From contig NZ_JAESDK010000010.1 in NCBI RefSeq assembly GCF_019249245.1, positions 1-64,000 of the forward strand: 64,000 nucleotides of DNA. The letters are read 5' to 3'. Shown piece by piece: positions 6,991 through 17,765 of this stretch (position 1 is the first letter of the stretch; every line of letters starts with the position of its first letter). The notes below the pieces were generated by a model, which made no database searches, was not told the origin of the DNA, and saw nothing but the letters and a program-made list of their open reading frames with translations. This DNA is from Alteromonas lipotrueiana (lineage in GTDB: Bacteria > Pseudomonadota > Gammaproteobacteria > Enterobacterales > Alteromonadaceae). The position numbers were made by a program, and so were the translations under genes.

Positions 6991-9050
6991 AAGAAGAGCA
7001 ACCCTTCAATAATATCTATTCGCATGGTTTTGCTCGGGTAGCGGTGTGTATACCGGAGCTTAAAGTCGCCGATCCGCAATATAATAGTCAGCAAACCATT
7101 AATTTAGCGAAAGAAGCGGGTAAACAAAATGCGGCGGTCTGCTTGTTTCCCGAACTCGGTATCAGCTCCTACTCATGCGGAGACTTATTTCACCAGGATG
7201 CTCTGCTAGATGCCTGTTTAGACGCAATCGAAGAAATTAAAGTGGCTTCAAACGACCTTCCGTCATTTTTATTAATCGGAACTCCTCTCAAAATAGAAGG
7301 AGCGCTTTACAATTGTGCGGTCGCAATCCACAACGGCAAAATTTTAGGCGTAGTACCAAAATCTTTCCTGCCCAATTACCGGGAGTTTTACGAAAAAAGG
7401 CAGTTTTGCTCAGGCCGTGACTGCCTGCTCGATGAAATTTATCTTTTAGGAGACAAGGTTCTTTTTGGTGCGGACATCATATTTAATGCGTTGGATGTCG
7501 AACATTTACGAATTCATGCCGAGATTTGCGAAGATTTATGGACACCCATTCCGCCGAGTACCTACGCTGCTTTGGCAGGGGCTACAGTACTGACTAATTT
7601 ATCTGCAAGTAATATTACTGTAGACAAAGCGCGGTACCGCCGTGACTTATGTGCGCGTCAATCCGGGGCCTGTGTTGCTGCCTATCTTTATGCTGCAGCG
7701 GGGCCAGGCGAGTCTACCACCGACTTAGCGTGGGACGGTCATGGTGTAATATTTGAAAATGATGAATTACTGGTTGAGTCTGAAAGGTTTACTCCAGAAG
7801 CTGACCTTATTTTTGCTGATATCGACCTTGAGCGTCTTGCGCAGGACCGTATGCAATTAACCAGCTTTCACGATTCGGTCTCTGCTCATCAAGCTCTGGT
7901 TTCCAAAATTCGGCGCATAGATTTTACGCTTAATCCGCCCGAGGCCAAGCTTCCTCTTCTTCGAAACGTCAATCGCTACCCGTTCGTACCTTCAATCGTT
8001 AATGACCTGGACTTGCGCTGCTTTGAAACCTACAACATTCAGGTGCACGGACTGGCAAAAAGAATGTCTGCGTCTGGATTCACCAAACTCGTAATTGGTG
8101 TTTCCGGTGGATTGGACTCGACCCACGCTTTAATCGTTGCCGCAAAAACCATGGACCGCTTAGGTTTACCCCGGGAAAATATTTTGGCCTATACCATGCC
8201 AGCCTATGCTACTAGCAAAAGTACCAAAAATAACGCTCATATACTGATGGAAAGTTTAGGTGTGACCGCTAAAGAGATAGATATACAGCCCTCATGCGAT
8301 CAAATGCTTAAAGATATAGGCCACCCTTACGCCGACGGTAAAGAGCTATTCGACGTTAACTTTGAAAATGTTCAGGCGGGAGAACGGACTTCTCATTTGT
8401 TCCGACTGGCTGGTCAGAATCATGCCCTGGTTCTGGGAACCGGAGACTTGTCAGAAATTGCATTAGGCTGGATGACCTATGGGGTGGGCGATCATATGTC
8501 TCACTATAATGTAAACTGCAGTGTGCCTAAAACACTTATTCAACATCTTATTCGATGGATTGCCGCCCAGGATGAATTTGATTCTGAAACTCATGACGTA
8601 TTAACAGAAATCGTAAACACCGAAATTTCTCCTGAACTGGTCCCCGGAGAGGCCAATTCGGACAAACCAGCTCAAAAAACCGAAGACAAAGTGGGCCCCT
8701 ATGAATTGCAGGATTTTAATCTTTACTGGATCACCCGCTTTGGTGTGCGCCCCTCGAAAGTTGCGTTTTTAGCCTATCATGCATGGCATGATGCCAGTGA
8801 AGGACGTTGGCCTAGTACTCTTCCTGAAGAAAATCGAACTCAATACACCTTGTCAGAAATAAAGCATTGGCTAGAAGTTTTTTGCTATCGATTCTTTAAA
8901 ATCAGTCAGTTTAAGCGCTCAGCTATGCCAGATGGCCCTAAAGTAGGTTCAGGAGGATCGCTATCGCCTCGGGGAGACTGGCGGGCCCCTAGTGATGCAG
9001 AGGCCAAAGTATGGTTAAAAGACATAGAAAAGATACCAGATAAATTATAA
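6987..9050 (+). CDS. nadE: Glutamine-dependent NAD+ synthetase
   Basis: The 687-residue enzyme makes NAD from nicotinate adenine dinucleotide, using ammonia released from glutamine. The N-terminal nitrilase-type amidase domain (about 15-290) shows its triad: Glu56 in FPELG, Lys125 in [13 protein letters not shown] and Cys181 in EICEDLW. The synthetase domain (about 340-680) has the ATP pyrophosphatase loop SGGLDS at 373-378. The length fits the long, glutaminase-fused class. The ATGA overlap with the upstream hydrolase suggests co-translation, possibly for a linked job in cofactor metabolism or repair; that link is inference. Confidence 0.95.
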   Translation: MKEEQPFNNIYSHGFARVAVCIPELKVADPQYNSQQTINLAKEAGKQNAAVCLFPELGISSYSCGDLFHQDALLDACLDAIEEIKVASNDLPSFLLIGTPLKIEGALYNCAVAIHNGKILGVVPKSFLPNYREFYEKRQFCSGRDCLLDEIYLLGDKVLFGADIIFNALDVEHLRIHAEICEDLWTPIPPSTYAALAGATVLTNLSASNITVDKARYRRDLCARQSGACVAAYLYAAAGPGESTTDLAWDGHGVIFENDELLVESERFTPEADLIFADIDLERLAQDRMQLTSFHDSVSAHQALVSKIRRIDFTLNPPEAKLPLLRNVNRYPFVPSIVNDLDLRCFETYNIQVHGLAKRMSASGFTKLVIGVSGGLDSTHALIVAAKTMDRLGLPRENILAYTMPAYATSKSTKNNAHILMESLGVTAKEIDIQPSCDQMLKDIGHPYADGKELFDVNFENVQAGERTSHLFRLAGQNHALVLGTGDLSEIALGWMTYGVGDHMSHYNVNCSVPKTLIQHLIRWIAAQDEFDSETHDVLTEIVNTEISPELVPGEANSDKPAQKTEDKVGPYELQDFNLYWITRFGVRPSKVAFLAYHAWHDASEGRWPSTLPEENRTQYTLSEIKHWLEVFCYRFFKISQFKRSAMPDGPKVGSGGSLSPRGDWRAPSDAEAKVWLKDIEKIPDKL

Positions 9051-10078
9051 GACACTTTGGGTCTTCAATACTTACCAGCTAAGGTTGAAGGCCCCTTAAC
9101 GCTAATTGTTTAAACCACGACAGGCTATTTTTTAACTCTCACTCTAACCTCGGGTTCTTCTGTCATACCTGCTGTTTCTTTCCTGTTAAGCGAATAAATC
9201 TAAAAAACTATAATAGCTGAGTTATCACCTTTACGTTTTATAACCCTCTCTTTATTTAAATTCTCTGAAAACGCTCTAAAACATAAGCAAGGTTCTGAAA
9301 TATTCTTAACCGTTAACTGCAACGTCAAACAGAGGTTTTAACGCCCTGTAGCGGTGTTCGTGTCAAAAAAATATCCTACGAATATTGGTATAGTTTTAAT
9401 GCCCGGTTGCCCATCAAATTATTTAAGGTGCAATAAGTCCTGTTGGAAGAGCGTACGCCAGGGCATGGAAAGTAGAAAGAAGCGCCTATAAATAGGTATG
9501 TCGGTTACTACCTATGTATGCTTTCTATCAGGCCGGGCATACTAAACCGGGGACTTTTTTACGGTAAAACTTTGTGTTGAAACACATAGGTTTGCTGCTC
9601 AGGAAATCTTTCGAAAATCGCCAATGAGCTAAGCAAATTAATGGAGGGTTTTTTTTAATTCTAACATCAAGATTATTCACTTCTTCGCGTTAACGTCAAA
9701 AACAAAAAATTACTCGATAGCCCTTAGCAAATAAGGGACATAGTGACTTTTTTAAAATTCAGATAGGCAGCATCAATAGACATATTACGTTCTGCGGTGA
9801 CCAAAATTCATTACCAAGATGGTGGCTTTTTTTGGCGCCCGAAAATGTCTGTTCGACGACAAAAATGATGCTTTTTTGAGGGCAAATGTTGCACAGGTCT
9901 TTCACTGAAATTTACTTTAAATACTCGTACAGAATTAGGTGGCAGGTTAAAAAGTTTTAAGGCTCATATTGGCAGAATGGCTAATAGACTATTACGCTTA
10001 TTCAACTATCTTACGAAATGTAATTTGTTGACCAAAGTAATTTTGAAAATGTTCCCATATCATATAGATGGAGCTCAT
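9051..10078. other. Long intergenic leader before the giant surface-protein gene
   Basis: About 1 kb, AT-rich, without a credible coding frame. It contains the branched-RNA candidate at 9399-9540 and a T-run near 9650. The frame that opens at 9977 is only an upstream extension of the next gene; its first 34 codons lack a ribosome binding site. Confidence 0.5.
9399..9540 (+). ncRNA. Candidate structured RNA with three-way junction
   Basis: A closing stem pairs ATGCCCGG (9399-9406) with CCGGGCAT (9533-9540). Inside it are two arms: TGCCC (9408-9412) with GGGCA (9461-9465), and TAGAAAG (9473-9479) with CTTTCTA (9521-9527). The second arm contains a further hairpin, ATAGGTA (9492-9498) with TACCTAT (9509-9515). 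These nested pairings form a coherent branched fold ~540 bases upstream of the giant surface-protein gene. It does not match any riboswitch consensus I know. It could be an RNA regulator of the downstream gene, a small RNA, or chance. Confidence 0.35.
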
Positions 10079-13000
10079 ATGACTTCACCCTTATTTCGCT
10101 CTGCCCCCGTTATAGCGTTGGCACTCGCAGGCTTTGCAGTTAATGCAACGGCCTCGCCGAGTGCCCACCACGTATCTCAATCGCTGGTTGTTATCGACAG
10201 CGCCGCGCCTGATGCATCATGGCTTTATGACGAAGCGGTTAAAAATGGCCATAAAGCGGTAATTTTAAACTCAGATACCTCTGGTATTGAACAGTTGCAA
10301 AACGCATTGGCGTCTCATGAAGGCAAGATCGGTGACCTTCACCTGATATCACACGGCGCCGATGGCCAAATTTTCTTAGGTTCAGATATTCTCGGTGCCG
10401 ATAGCGCGACCATGGCACAAATGAGCTCGCTACAGCAATACTTTGCTCCGGGCGCTGATGTTAAGCTTTACGGTTGTGATATTGCTAAAACAGATTCTGG
10501 TGAATATTTTGTTAATCAGTTGGCCGATGCAATGCAGGTTGATGTGGCCGCTTCTTCTGATACCACGGGTGGCGACAAATATTCGGCCAACTGGTCATTG
10601 GAGTATACGGTAGGGGACATTGACAGTGACCTTTTCGCAAAGCAGTCACAGCTAGCTCAGTATGACGGTTACCTTTCTCACTTCAGGGGCGGCGGTATAA
10701 AGTGGATCCCTGTAGATGCAGATGGTGACGGTCAGGTAGATGATGTTCGGTTGTATATGAATACAGCTTGGGCGGTTGATAGAGCTCCCACACCGGCATT
10801 ATCAAGTACTCCGACCTTTAATATTGTAGAAATTCAAAGTCAAAAAGTACTTACACAAATTCGAGATTCCGATCCCAATAGCCAATATGATCAGCTTTCT
10901 CAAGTATTTGAAATGTATGATGTAGATCCAACAGTTACGTACAAGCTTCAATACGCCAGTGGCAACCGGATAGCTGAATTAAAAAATAATGCTAATGGCC
11001 CATGGGATATCCAGACCCTGGTGTATACCGGTAACGGCAACAAGCAGCCAGGTTTAGATCTCCCTATTGTTTTTGAAGTGCCCAAGCAAAATGGTGACGG
11101 CACTGTGTTGACCGACTGGACCTACCAAACCAATGTGGTGGATCCAAATGGTGATGAAATTAAATATAGACTTGCTAACCTTGAAGAGTTGGGTGGTGGC
11201 TCATCGGCAAACCCGCCGGGGATTGCGATCGATGAGAAAACCGGTGTAATAACCTGGACAGGTTCAGGCACCCAAACCGCCGGTTTGTATTCTGCCGGCT
11301 TTGTGGCCGAAGACTTAGATACTGTCGGTAATGTAAAGTCAAAAGCGCATTTCGACGTCATTCTGTATCTAATAGATGGCCCGGCGACAGAAGAGTATGC
11401 GTTTTCAGAAGACATTCCTGAAGAAACGAAAACGGTAATTGTGTCTCCGGAAACCCCGTTAATTTTTGCTATCGATGGGGTGAATGGTTCTACGGTAACC
11501 AGTACTAACCTTGGTAATTTCAGAAATGAAACCGGGGATCTAGTACTGACCACTCTGCCTTCTGGCGAGTATCAATTTAACGCAGCGGGTCTGGCCTCAG
11601 GTACTTACCCCATTACGTTTCAGGTTGAAGAAAACGGAAAAGTTAAAGCATACCAAACCATAAACTTTGTGGTTCCGGATCCCGAAGGCCCGCAACTAAC
11701 TTATTATCCTGGCGATGGTGCCTATTCACTAAACGGCGATAAGGTATTTGTCGACGTGGGTCAGGATGCGCTACTTACCGATGTAGACTCTGTTGATTTA
11801 CAAGGTGGTAAATTACGTATAGACACCACCAGAATAGATGGAGCCAGTGAAATACTTAATGTTGAAAACATCGGCACAGGGCCAGGCCAGATCAGTGTTG
11901 ATAATGCCACCGGTATTGTTTCTTATGAAGGTGTACAATTTGCGACCATTAGTAGTTCGCAAAACGGGGTAGGCGCTCCGCTGGTGGTTGATTTTACCGG
12001 AAGTACATCATTGGATTCAGCTCAAGCTCTGGTAAGCGCGCTTACTTATGAAAATAGTGCCGCAACGCCTACTGATGGTCTGCGTACACTGTCGTTGGTT
12101 ATGAGTGACGAAACGCAAAAAAGTAACCTGTTTAATACCAGTGCAACTGTGGGTTCAATTGCAAACGACGCCCCACAGGCCAACGGCACATTACCTAACC
12201 AGACCTTTTTAGAAAACGAGCCGTTTTCATTTGGTCTTCCGGCTAACTTTTTTACCGACAACGATGGCGATGCGTTAAATTATTCAGTAAGTGGTTTACC
12301 CGCCGGCGTGTCCTTTGACGCTGCTTCGCAAACCTTTACCGGCCCTACGGCAGTTGTTGGTCAGCACACTGTGCTGGTGAGTGCAGACGATGGTAAGGGT
12401 GGTACAGCTACCGCGCAATTTACCTTATTTATCAATGCCAATACTGCCCCTAATGTTGACAATACTATTGCCAATACCAGCATTGCTGAAGATAACGCAA
12501 TGACACCTATTAACGTGGGTAACGTATTTAGCGACCCGGAAGGTAAAGCATTAACGGTTACGGTCACTGGCTTGCCTGATGGCGTAAGCTACGACAGCAA
12601 TACGCAGGAAATTTCTGGTACCCCAACTACACCGGGCGACAGTGCTGTAACTATTACCGCTACCGACACGTCTGGTGAAAGTTCATCTACAGGCTTTACA
12701 TTAACTGTAACCAACATCAATGATGCGCCGGTGGTAAATGCTGCACTGGTTGATCAAACCACAGACATCACCACCAGCCCTTCTGCATACCAGTTTGCCG
12801 CCAATGCGTTCACTGATGAAGATATTACTCAGGGACAGGCCGACGAACTAACGTTCACTGCTCAACTTGCTGATGGTTCGCCATTACCTGATTTTATCTC
12901 GTTAAATTCAGCTAATCGTACTTTTACTTATGTACATAGCTGGTACGACCGTGGCACTTATGACACCCGTGTTATTGCTACAGATAAAGCCGGGGAAAGT

Positions 13001-16000
13001 GTTTCGCAAGACTACGCACTTACAATCACCGGTACTAATACAAATCCAATGCGTCATCACTTCGATGGTTTAGATGTTAACGAAAACGGCAATGCGTTTT
13101 TTATGCACAATACGCTGCATTACATGGACAATGAGCAGCTACCGATAGATTTAATCTATACCGTTACTCAAACGCCTTCAGCGGGTGCATTGTACAAAAA
13201 TGGTGAGCTATTAAGCGCAGGCGATACGTTCACTCAGCTTGATATTGATGAGATGAATGTTGTTGAATACCGTCATAATGGTTCAGAAGACCCTACTGAT
13301 ACTTTCTTCTTCACCCTTAGCGATAGCTTTGGTGGCTTTGTTGCCGAAGTTACTGACTTTGCGATTCGGGTTGCACCGGTTAACGATACCCCTGAGGTAA
13401 ATCAGGGCCTGGCAGACCAGAACGCGATTGAAGGCGTGGCATTTAATTACAGCGTGCCCGAAACCACCTTTAGTGATATTGAAGGTGATGCACTGACATT
13501 AGAAGTCACCTCAGAACTACCTGCCTGGGTAAGCTTTGATGGGGTTACCTTATCTGGTACTCCGGCCCAAGGTGATGTAGGCGGATTCAATGTAACCGTT
13601 CAGGCGACAGACACTAGCGGTAGCTCTGTTGAAGAAACATTTGCTTTGTTTGTACTTAAAGATTCAGATGGTGATGGTGAACCTGACAATATTGACCCGG
13701 ATACCGATGGCGATGGATTTATAAACTCTGAAGATGCGTTTCCGCTGGATGCTTCTGAGTGGGTTGATACTGACATAGATGGTATTGGTAACAATACTGA
13801 TACCGACGACGACAACGATACTGTTGAAGATAGTCGTGACGCGTTCCCGTTAGATCCTAAAGAAACTCTGGACACTGATGTTGATGGTATTGGCAACAAT
13901 GCTGATACTGATGACGACGGTGACGGTATGCCCGACGCCTATGAGCTTGAACAGGGTTTTGATCCGTTAGACGCGGCAGATGGTCTACTGGATTTAGACA
14001 ACGATGGTTCGACTAACAGCGAAGAATTCGCTGCAGGAAGCGACCCATTTACTGATGAACGTGGCCCGGTATTTGAGCCCGTAGAGCCATTTATCATCAA
14101 CGCTACAGGTACCTTTACCCGTATTACTGCGCAAATGATTGAAGAGGCCATTGAGGTTTCGGTAACCAGTGCTCTGGATGCAGACTGCTGTGAGCCAGAA
14201 TTAATTGGTCTTGAGTCAAATGGTACACAGTTCAGACCTGGCAGACACACTCTTACCTGGAAAGCCGTCGATGCTAAAGGCAATGTGGGCGAAATTGAAC
14301 AGATTGTCGATATTTATCCTCAAGTATCATTTAGTCGTGATGTTCAGGTGAAAGAAGGCTCTGTAGCTACCGTAACATTGATTCTAAATGGCGAATTACC
14401 TGAGTATCCTGCTACCTATAACTTTACGGTGAGCGGAACCGCCGATGGTGAAGACTATGAGCTGTCAGCACAGTCATTTACGATAGCCTCTGGCGCAACA
14501 GCAACCATTGATATCGATTTGACCGACGACGGACTTGGCGAAAATGTTGAAACGCTAACCCTGACCTTAGATGACAGCCATAACTTAGGTGCTAAACCTG
14601 ACTTTACGCTGGATATCGTTGAAACCAATGCCGCACCACAACTGAGATTATCAACCTTTGTAGACGGTTCGCCTTCGGCGGTTGTCACTCCTGAAGATGG
14701 CATTTTGGTTATCGACTTAGACATTACCGATCCGGGCGATACTCACACTATTGAATGGGATGTTCCTGAAGGTATTACTATTGTTGAAGATGAAAATGGT
14801 AAAGCGATTGGTATCAGCGCGATTGGCTTACCGTTAGGACCTATCGACTTAACAGTGACGGTTACTGACAATGGCAGCCCTGCACTTTCAAGCATTGCAA
14901 ATATTATTATTCCGGTAATCAGCGCGCGCGTTGAGTTAAGTGGCTCACAAGACTCAGACGGTGATGGTATTAACGATGCTGATGAAGGTTGGGCTGATGC
15001 CGATAGCGATGGCATTCCAGATTACCTGGACAACAATGATGTACCTTATTTGCTGCCTGAGCGTGGCATAGTCAGAGACGCGTATATTGTGGAAGGTGAT
15101 GTCGGCCTGAAAATGAAACTGGGACGCGTGTCATCATTTAGTACCTTTACAGGCGCTCAGGTTACTGACGATGACTTTGCTAAGTTAGATATTGAACCAG
15201 ATACCATTGAAAACGTGGGCGGTTATTTCGACTTTATCGCCGAAAGATTGCCAGAAGGTACGGTGTCTATAAATGTTGTATTACCCCAACGTGCCGCGAT
15301 TCCTGAAGAAGCGGTGTATAGAAAGTATATGCCTGCTTCAGGCTGGCAGACCTATGTGGAAGATGGCAACAACATGGTTAAATCAGCCTTAGGTGAACCA
15401 GGTTACTGTCCAGCGCCAGGCTCGTCAGAATACACAGTTGGGTTAAAAGAAGGAGATTGGTGCGTGCAGTTAACGATAGAAGACGGTGGTCCGAATGATG
15501 CTGACGGTGAAGTAAACGGTATTGTTCGTGACCCAAGTGGTGTAGGCAAACCAGAGATCTTTGATAGCAGAGTGGTTGTTACTTCAGAATCTGGTGGTAG
15601 CTTAGGTATTCTATCTTACCTGGCTCTGGGTCTGGCAGTAGTATGGCGTCAAAAGCGCCTGCTACTGGCGCTAAGCCTGATGGTTACGGCTACTGCGTCG
15701 CAGGCTTCTGATAAGTACAAAATGTATCTTAAAGGGGGGTTGGGTAATGCAAAGTACAATCTTGATGAAAGCGATATTCGTCAACAGATAATGAATGTTT
15801 CAGATACGGCTGTTTTTGAGAGTATTTCTGAAGACAGCAAATCTTACTGGGTCGATTTTGGCTATCACATTACCCCAGAGTGGGCGGTAGAGATCGGCAC
15901 CGTTGACCTGGGTGAAAACCAGGTCTCGTTTACCGACCGAATTACCGAGTTTGAGATTGATGAATATCTGGCTGAACTGAACTTTGAACATCCAAGCTCT

Positions 16001-16303
16001 GCTTCAGGCGAAAGTATCGCCATCTCTTATGGTCAGCAGATTAACGAAAACCTGAGCTGGAGAATTCGTGTTGGTAAGCTTTGGTACGATGCCGATTACA
16101 ATCTACGTCTTGAAACCGGTGGTACGCAAGTAGATACCGGCCGGGAAAGCATCTCTGACAGTGATATGTTTTTCGGAGGAAACTTGCAATGGCATGTTTT
16201 CGAGCAATTTTCGGTAGGCGTGTCGGCCAGACGCTACGAAGTAGCAGGTAACTACGTCCGCTTGATTGGTTTTAACCTTCAATATCAGTTTTATGAGAAA
16301 TAA
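10079..16303 (+). CDS. Giant cell-surface protein: DUF4347, Ig-like repeats, GlyGly-CTERM, then OM barrel
   Basis: GGAG seven bases before the ATG at 10079 and the signal peptide that follows (MTSPLFRSAPVIALALAGFAV) make this the start; the product has 2074 residues. Order of parts: DUF4347 domain (~30-195); mixed beta-sandwich region; cadherin/He_PIG-like Ig repeats (~700-1190); calcium-binding thrombospondin type 3 repeats with DxDxDG motifs (~1195-1310); a Calx-beta-like domain (~1415-1520); a conserved pre-anchor domain ending EDGGPNDADG; and a GlyGly-CTERM-type tail (~1840-1862: GGSLGIL, helix, WRQKR). Unusually, the chain does not stop there. A second signal-like helix ending SQAS and a ~190-residue OmpA-like barrel follow in the same frame. 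Expected location is the cell surface; a role in adhesion is inferred from the repeats. Confidence 0.85.
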   Translation: MTSPLFRSAPVIALALAGFAVNATASPSAHHVSQSLVVIDSAAPDASWLYDEAVKNGHKAVILNSDTSGIEQLQNALASHEGKIGDLHLISHGADGQIFLGSDILGADSATMAQMSSLQQYFAPGADVKLYGCDIAKTDSGEYFVNQLADAMQVDVAASSDTTGGDKYSANWSLEYTVGDIDSDLFAKQSQLAQYDGYLSHFRGGGIKWIPVDADGDGQVDDVRLYMNTAWAVDRAPTPALSSTPTFNIVEIQSQKVLTQIRDSDPNSQYDQLSQVFEMYDVDPTVTYKLQYASGNRIAELKNNANGPWDIQTLVYTGNGNKQPGLDLPIVFEVPKQNGDGTVLTDWTYQTNVVDPNGDEIKYRLANLEELGGGSSANPPGIAIDEKTGVITWTGSGTQTAGLYSAGFVAEDLDTVGNVKSKAHFDVILYLIDGPATEEYAFSEDIPEETKTVIVSPETPLIFAIDGVNGSTVTSTNLGNFRNETGDLVLTTLPSGEYQFNAAGLASGTYPITFQVEENGKVKAYQTINFVVPDPEGPQLTYYPGDGAYSLNGDKVFVDVGQDALLTDVDSVDLQGGKLRIDTTRIDGASEILNVENIGTGPGQISVDNATGIVSYEGVQFATISSSQNGVGAPLVVDFTGSTSLDSAQALVSALTYENSAATPTDGLRTLSLVMSDETQKSNLFNTSATVGSIANDAPQANGTLPNQTFLENEPFSFGLPANFFTDNDGDALNYSVSGLPAGVSFDAASQTFTGPTAVVGQHTVLVSADDGKGGTATAQFTLFINANTAPNVDNTIANTSIAEDNAMTPINVGNVFSDPEGKALTVTVTGLPDGVSYDSNTQEISGTPTTPGDSAVTITATDTSGESSSTGFTLTVTNINDAPVVNAALVDQTTDITTSPSAYQFAANAFTDEDITQGQADELTFTAQLADGSPLPDFISLNSANRTFTYVHSWYDRGTYDTRVIATDKAGESVSQDYALTITGTNTNPMRHHFDGLDVNENGNAFFMHNTLHYMDNEQLPIDLIYTVTQTPSAGALYKNGELLSAGDTFTQLDIDEMNVVEYRHNGSEDPTDTFFFTLSDSFGGFVAEVTDFAIRVAPVNDTPEVNQGLADQNAIEGVAFNYSVPETTFSDIEGDALTLEVTSELPAWVSFDGVTLSGTPAQGDVGGFNVTVQATDTSGSSVEETFALFVLKDSDGDGEPDNIDPDTDGDGFINSEDAFPLDASEWVDTDIDGIGNNTDTDDDNDTVEDSRDAFPLDPKETLDTDVDGIGNNADTDDDGDGMPDAYELEQGFDPLDAADGLLDLDNDGSTNSEEFAAGSDPFTDERGPVFEPVEPFIINATGTFTRITAQMIEEAIEVSVTSALDADCCEPELIGLESNGTQFRPGRHTLTWKAVDAKGNVGEIEQIVDIYPQVSFSRDVQVKEGSVATVTLILNGELPEYPATYNFTVSGTADGEDYELSAQSFTIASGATATIDIDLTDDGLGENVETLTLTLDDSHNLGAKPDFTLDIVETNAAPQLRLSTFVDGSPSAVVTPEDGILVIDLDITDPGDTHTIEWDVPEGITIVEDENGKAIGISAIGLPLGPIDLTVTVTDNGSPALSSIANIIIPVISARVELSGSQDSDGDGINDADEGWADADSDGIPDYLDNNDVPYLLPERGIVRDAYIVEGDVGLKMKLGRVSSFSTFTGAQVTDDDFAKLDIEPDTIENVGGYFDFIAERLPEGTVSINVVLPQRAAIPEEAVYRKYMPASGWQTYVEDGNNMVKSALGEPGYCPAPGSSEYTVGLKEGDWCVQLTIEDGGPNDADGEVNGIVRDPSGVGKPEIFDSRVVVTSESGGSLGILSYLALGLAVVWRQKRLLLALSLMVTATASQASDKYKMYLKGGLGNAKYNLDESDIRQQIMNVSDTAVFESISEDSKSYWVDFGYHITPEWAVEIGTVDLGENQVSFTDRITEFEIDEYLAELNFEHPSSASGESIAISYGQQINENLSWRIRVGKLWYDADYNLRLETGGTQVDTGRESISDSDMFFGGNLQWHVFEQFSVGVSARRYEVAGNYVRLIGFNLQYQFYEK

Positions 16304-16317
16304 AAAACGCTAATGTG

Positions 16318-16362
16318 TGACCGAAGATTGAGTTGTTAATTCGCTGAATCTTCGGTCATTTT
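16318..16362 (+). terminator. Terminator of the giant surface-protein gene
   Basis: TGACCGAAGATT pairs with AATCTTCGGTCA around an interrupted loop at 16318-16358, followed by TTTTATT. It lies 15 bases after the stop codon. Confidence 0.85.
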
Positions 16363-16499
16363 ATTAAAACTCAACTAACAAAATTTACCAAAAAAGTAAA
16401 CCGTCAGACATTCACCGAAACTTGAAAGTATCAAGGTAAAAAAACAGTTAGCGTACTGTTACCCACTCTTAAACTCTCAATACCAATACTCTCGCCTTT

Positions 16500-16676
16500 T
16501 TATCTTTGCCCACCTCTACGTCTTTTCGGCGGAAACAATTTCAACCAGAACGCTGCCTCTAAACAAAAGCCAAGTATGATAAAAATAAATAAGCCTGTAG
16601 TGTGTCCATAGCTATAGGCGCTAAACGCGCCCGCGATAAGAATAAGAGCAACAAGACTGCGAAGAATAATTTGCAT
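16500..16676 (-). CDS. Small two-helix membrane protein
   Basis: The start at 16676 is preferred to a longer frame from 16721 because AAAGGA lies seven bases upstream. The 58-residue product (MQIILRSLV...) has two hydrophobic helices (about 4-20 and 26-44) and a basic tail, PPKRRRGGQR. I do not recognise a family. Confidence 0.5.
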   Translation of the reverse strand: MQIILRSLVALILIAGAFSAYSYGHTTGLFIFIILGFCLEAAFWLKLFPPKRRRGGQR

Positions 16677-16837
16677 GTCGTTCCTTTTGAGCAAATGCAA
16701 AGTATCAGATGAATACGTCAACTAAACCGATTGCTGGCAATATCCGCTGAGGCAATACTTGTTTTTGGTAGGTTCCACGCCGGCATCACTCACAGCGTGA
16801 AGGCCAAAGAGTGTTACCGGGCAGGGAACTAACCGAG

Positions 16838-17575
16838 CTAGCGGGCCAGAATCGTGGCCAATTCGGGCAAAGTATTGATTTGATAATCAGGCGCTATGGC
16901 TAACGGGTACAGGACTTTGCCTTCACGGGCAATAAATGTAGCCTGTAAACCTGCGGCCTTAGCACCAGCAATATCCCAACCATGAGCCGCCACCAGCATA
17001 GCGTCTTTCGCTTTAACTCCGGCTTTTTCTAAAGCCCATTCATAAGTACGCAAATCAGGCTTATAGCGATTGATGTCTTCAACGCTATAACGCGCATCAA
17101 AATAAGAAAGCAAGCCAGCATTTTCAAACTGGGTTTTAACCCCTTTGTTTGATGAATTAGTTAAACTGATTAGGGTAAATCCTGCTTCTTTGAGTGCTTT
17201 CAGGCCGGCTTTAACATCTGAATGGGGCGGTAAGCTGCGTAATGGAGTGACGATGGCCTTACGAGCTGTATCTTCATCAAGCTCGACACCATTTGACTTT
17301 GCTACCATTAACAACGAGGCGACACCGATTTCTCCAAAAGTGTGAAACCGGCCAGTGGTATTATCGACCAAAGAGTGATGCAGCATGGTAGAAAACCATA
17401 GGCTCATAAGCTCGCTACGTCCGCCAAGAGCTTCTGTAACCGATACTTCCATGGCGTTTAAGTCTAGCAGGGTTTCATTGACATCAAAAAATATTACCTT
17501 GGGCGGATTATCAACGTTAGCCTGGGTATTCCAGCTGCTTACTATCAACATTATTACCATTAAGATACGCATCAT
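16838..17575 (-). CDS. Exported haloacid dehalogenase type II-like hydrolase
   Basis: The 245-residue protein starts with a signal peptide (MMRILMVIMLIVSSWNTQA) and belongs to the HAD superfamily, 2-haloacid dehalogenase branch. Motif I is FFDVNETLLD with the nucleophilic Asp; motif II is the Thr/Ser of SLTNSSNKG; the Lys of RYKPDLRTYEWA and the Asp of AAHGWDIAGAKAAG complete the site. GGAGAG precedes the ATG. A second gene of the family without a signal peptide is at 23188-23871, so the cell seems to have periplasmic and cytoplasmic versions. The substrate is unknown; halogenated acids are only the family default. Confidence 0.85.
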   Translation of the reverse strand: MMRILMVIMLIVSSWNTQANVDNPPKVIFFDVNETLLDLNAMEVSVTEALGGRSELMSLWFSTMLHHSLVDNTTGRFHTFGEIGVASLLMVAKSNGVELDEDTARKAIVTPLRSLPPHSDVKAGLKALKEAGFTLISLTNSSNKGVKTQFENAGLLSYFDARYSVEDINRYKPDLRTYEWALEKAGVKAKDAMLVAAHGWDIAGAKAAGLQATFIAREGKVLYPLAIAPDYQINTLPELATILAR

Positions 17576-17765
17576 TTGCTCTCCGGAAAGTTAACTTGAA
17601 CGAATGTTCAAAGGCTATACTAGACTTTTTTACAAGAGTGTAAAGGTATCGGGGTTGTGAGTTGTGAATAACCATCTAAAAATAAAAGCAGTTTTACAGC
17701 GCAAGAGTGCCCACCCGCTTCGGCTATCTTATGCTGTAAGTAAGGGCGTAGCCTGAAACCTATTT

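Noticed and set aside
9977-10078. Upstream extension of the giant surface protein
   Set aside because: The ATG at 9977 has no ribosome binding site and would bury the signal peptide behind 34 residues; GGAG is correctly placed for 10079.
13600-15015. Minus-strand frames within the giant surface-protein gene
   Set aside because: They mirror the Asp- and Gly-rich repeats of the plus strand, giving Ser-rich low-complexity products without start sites.
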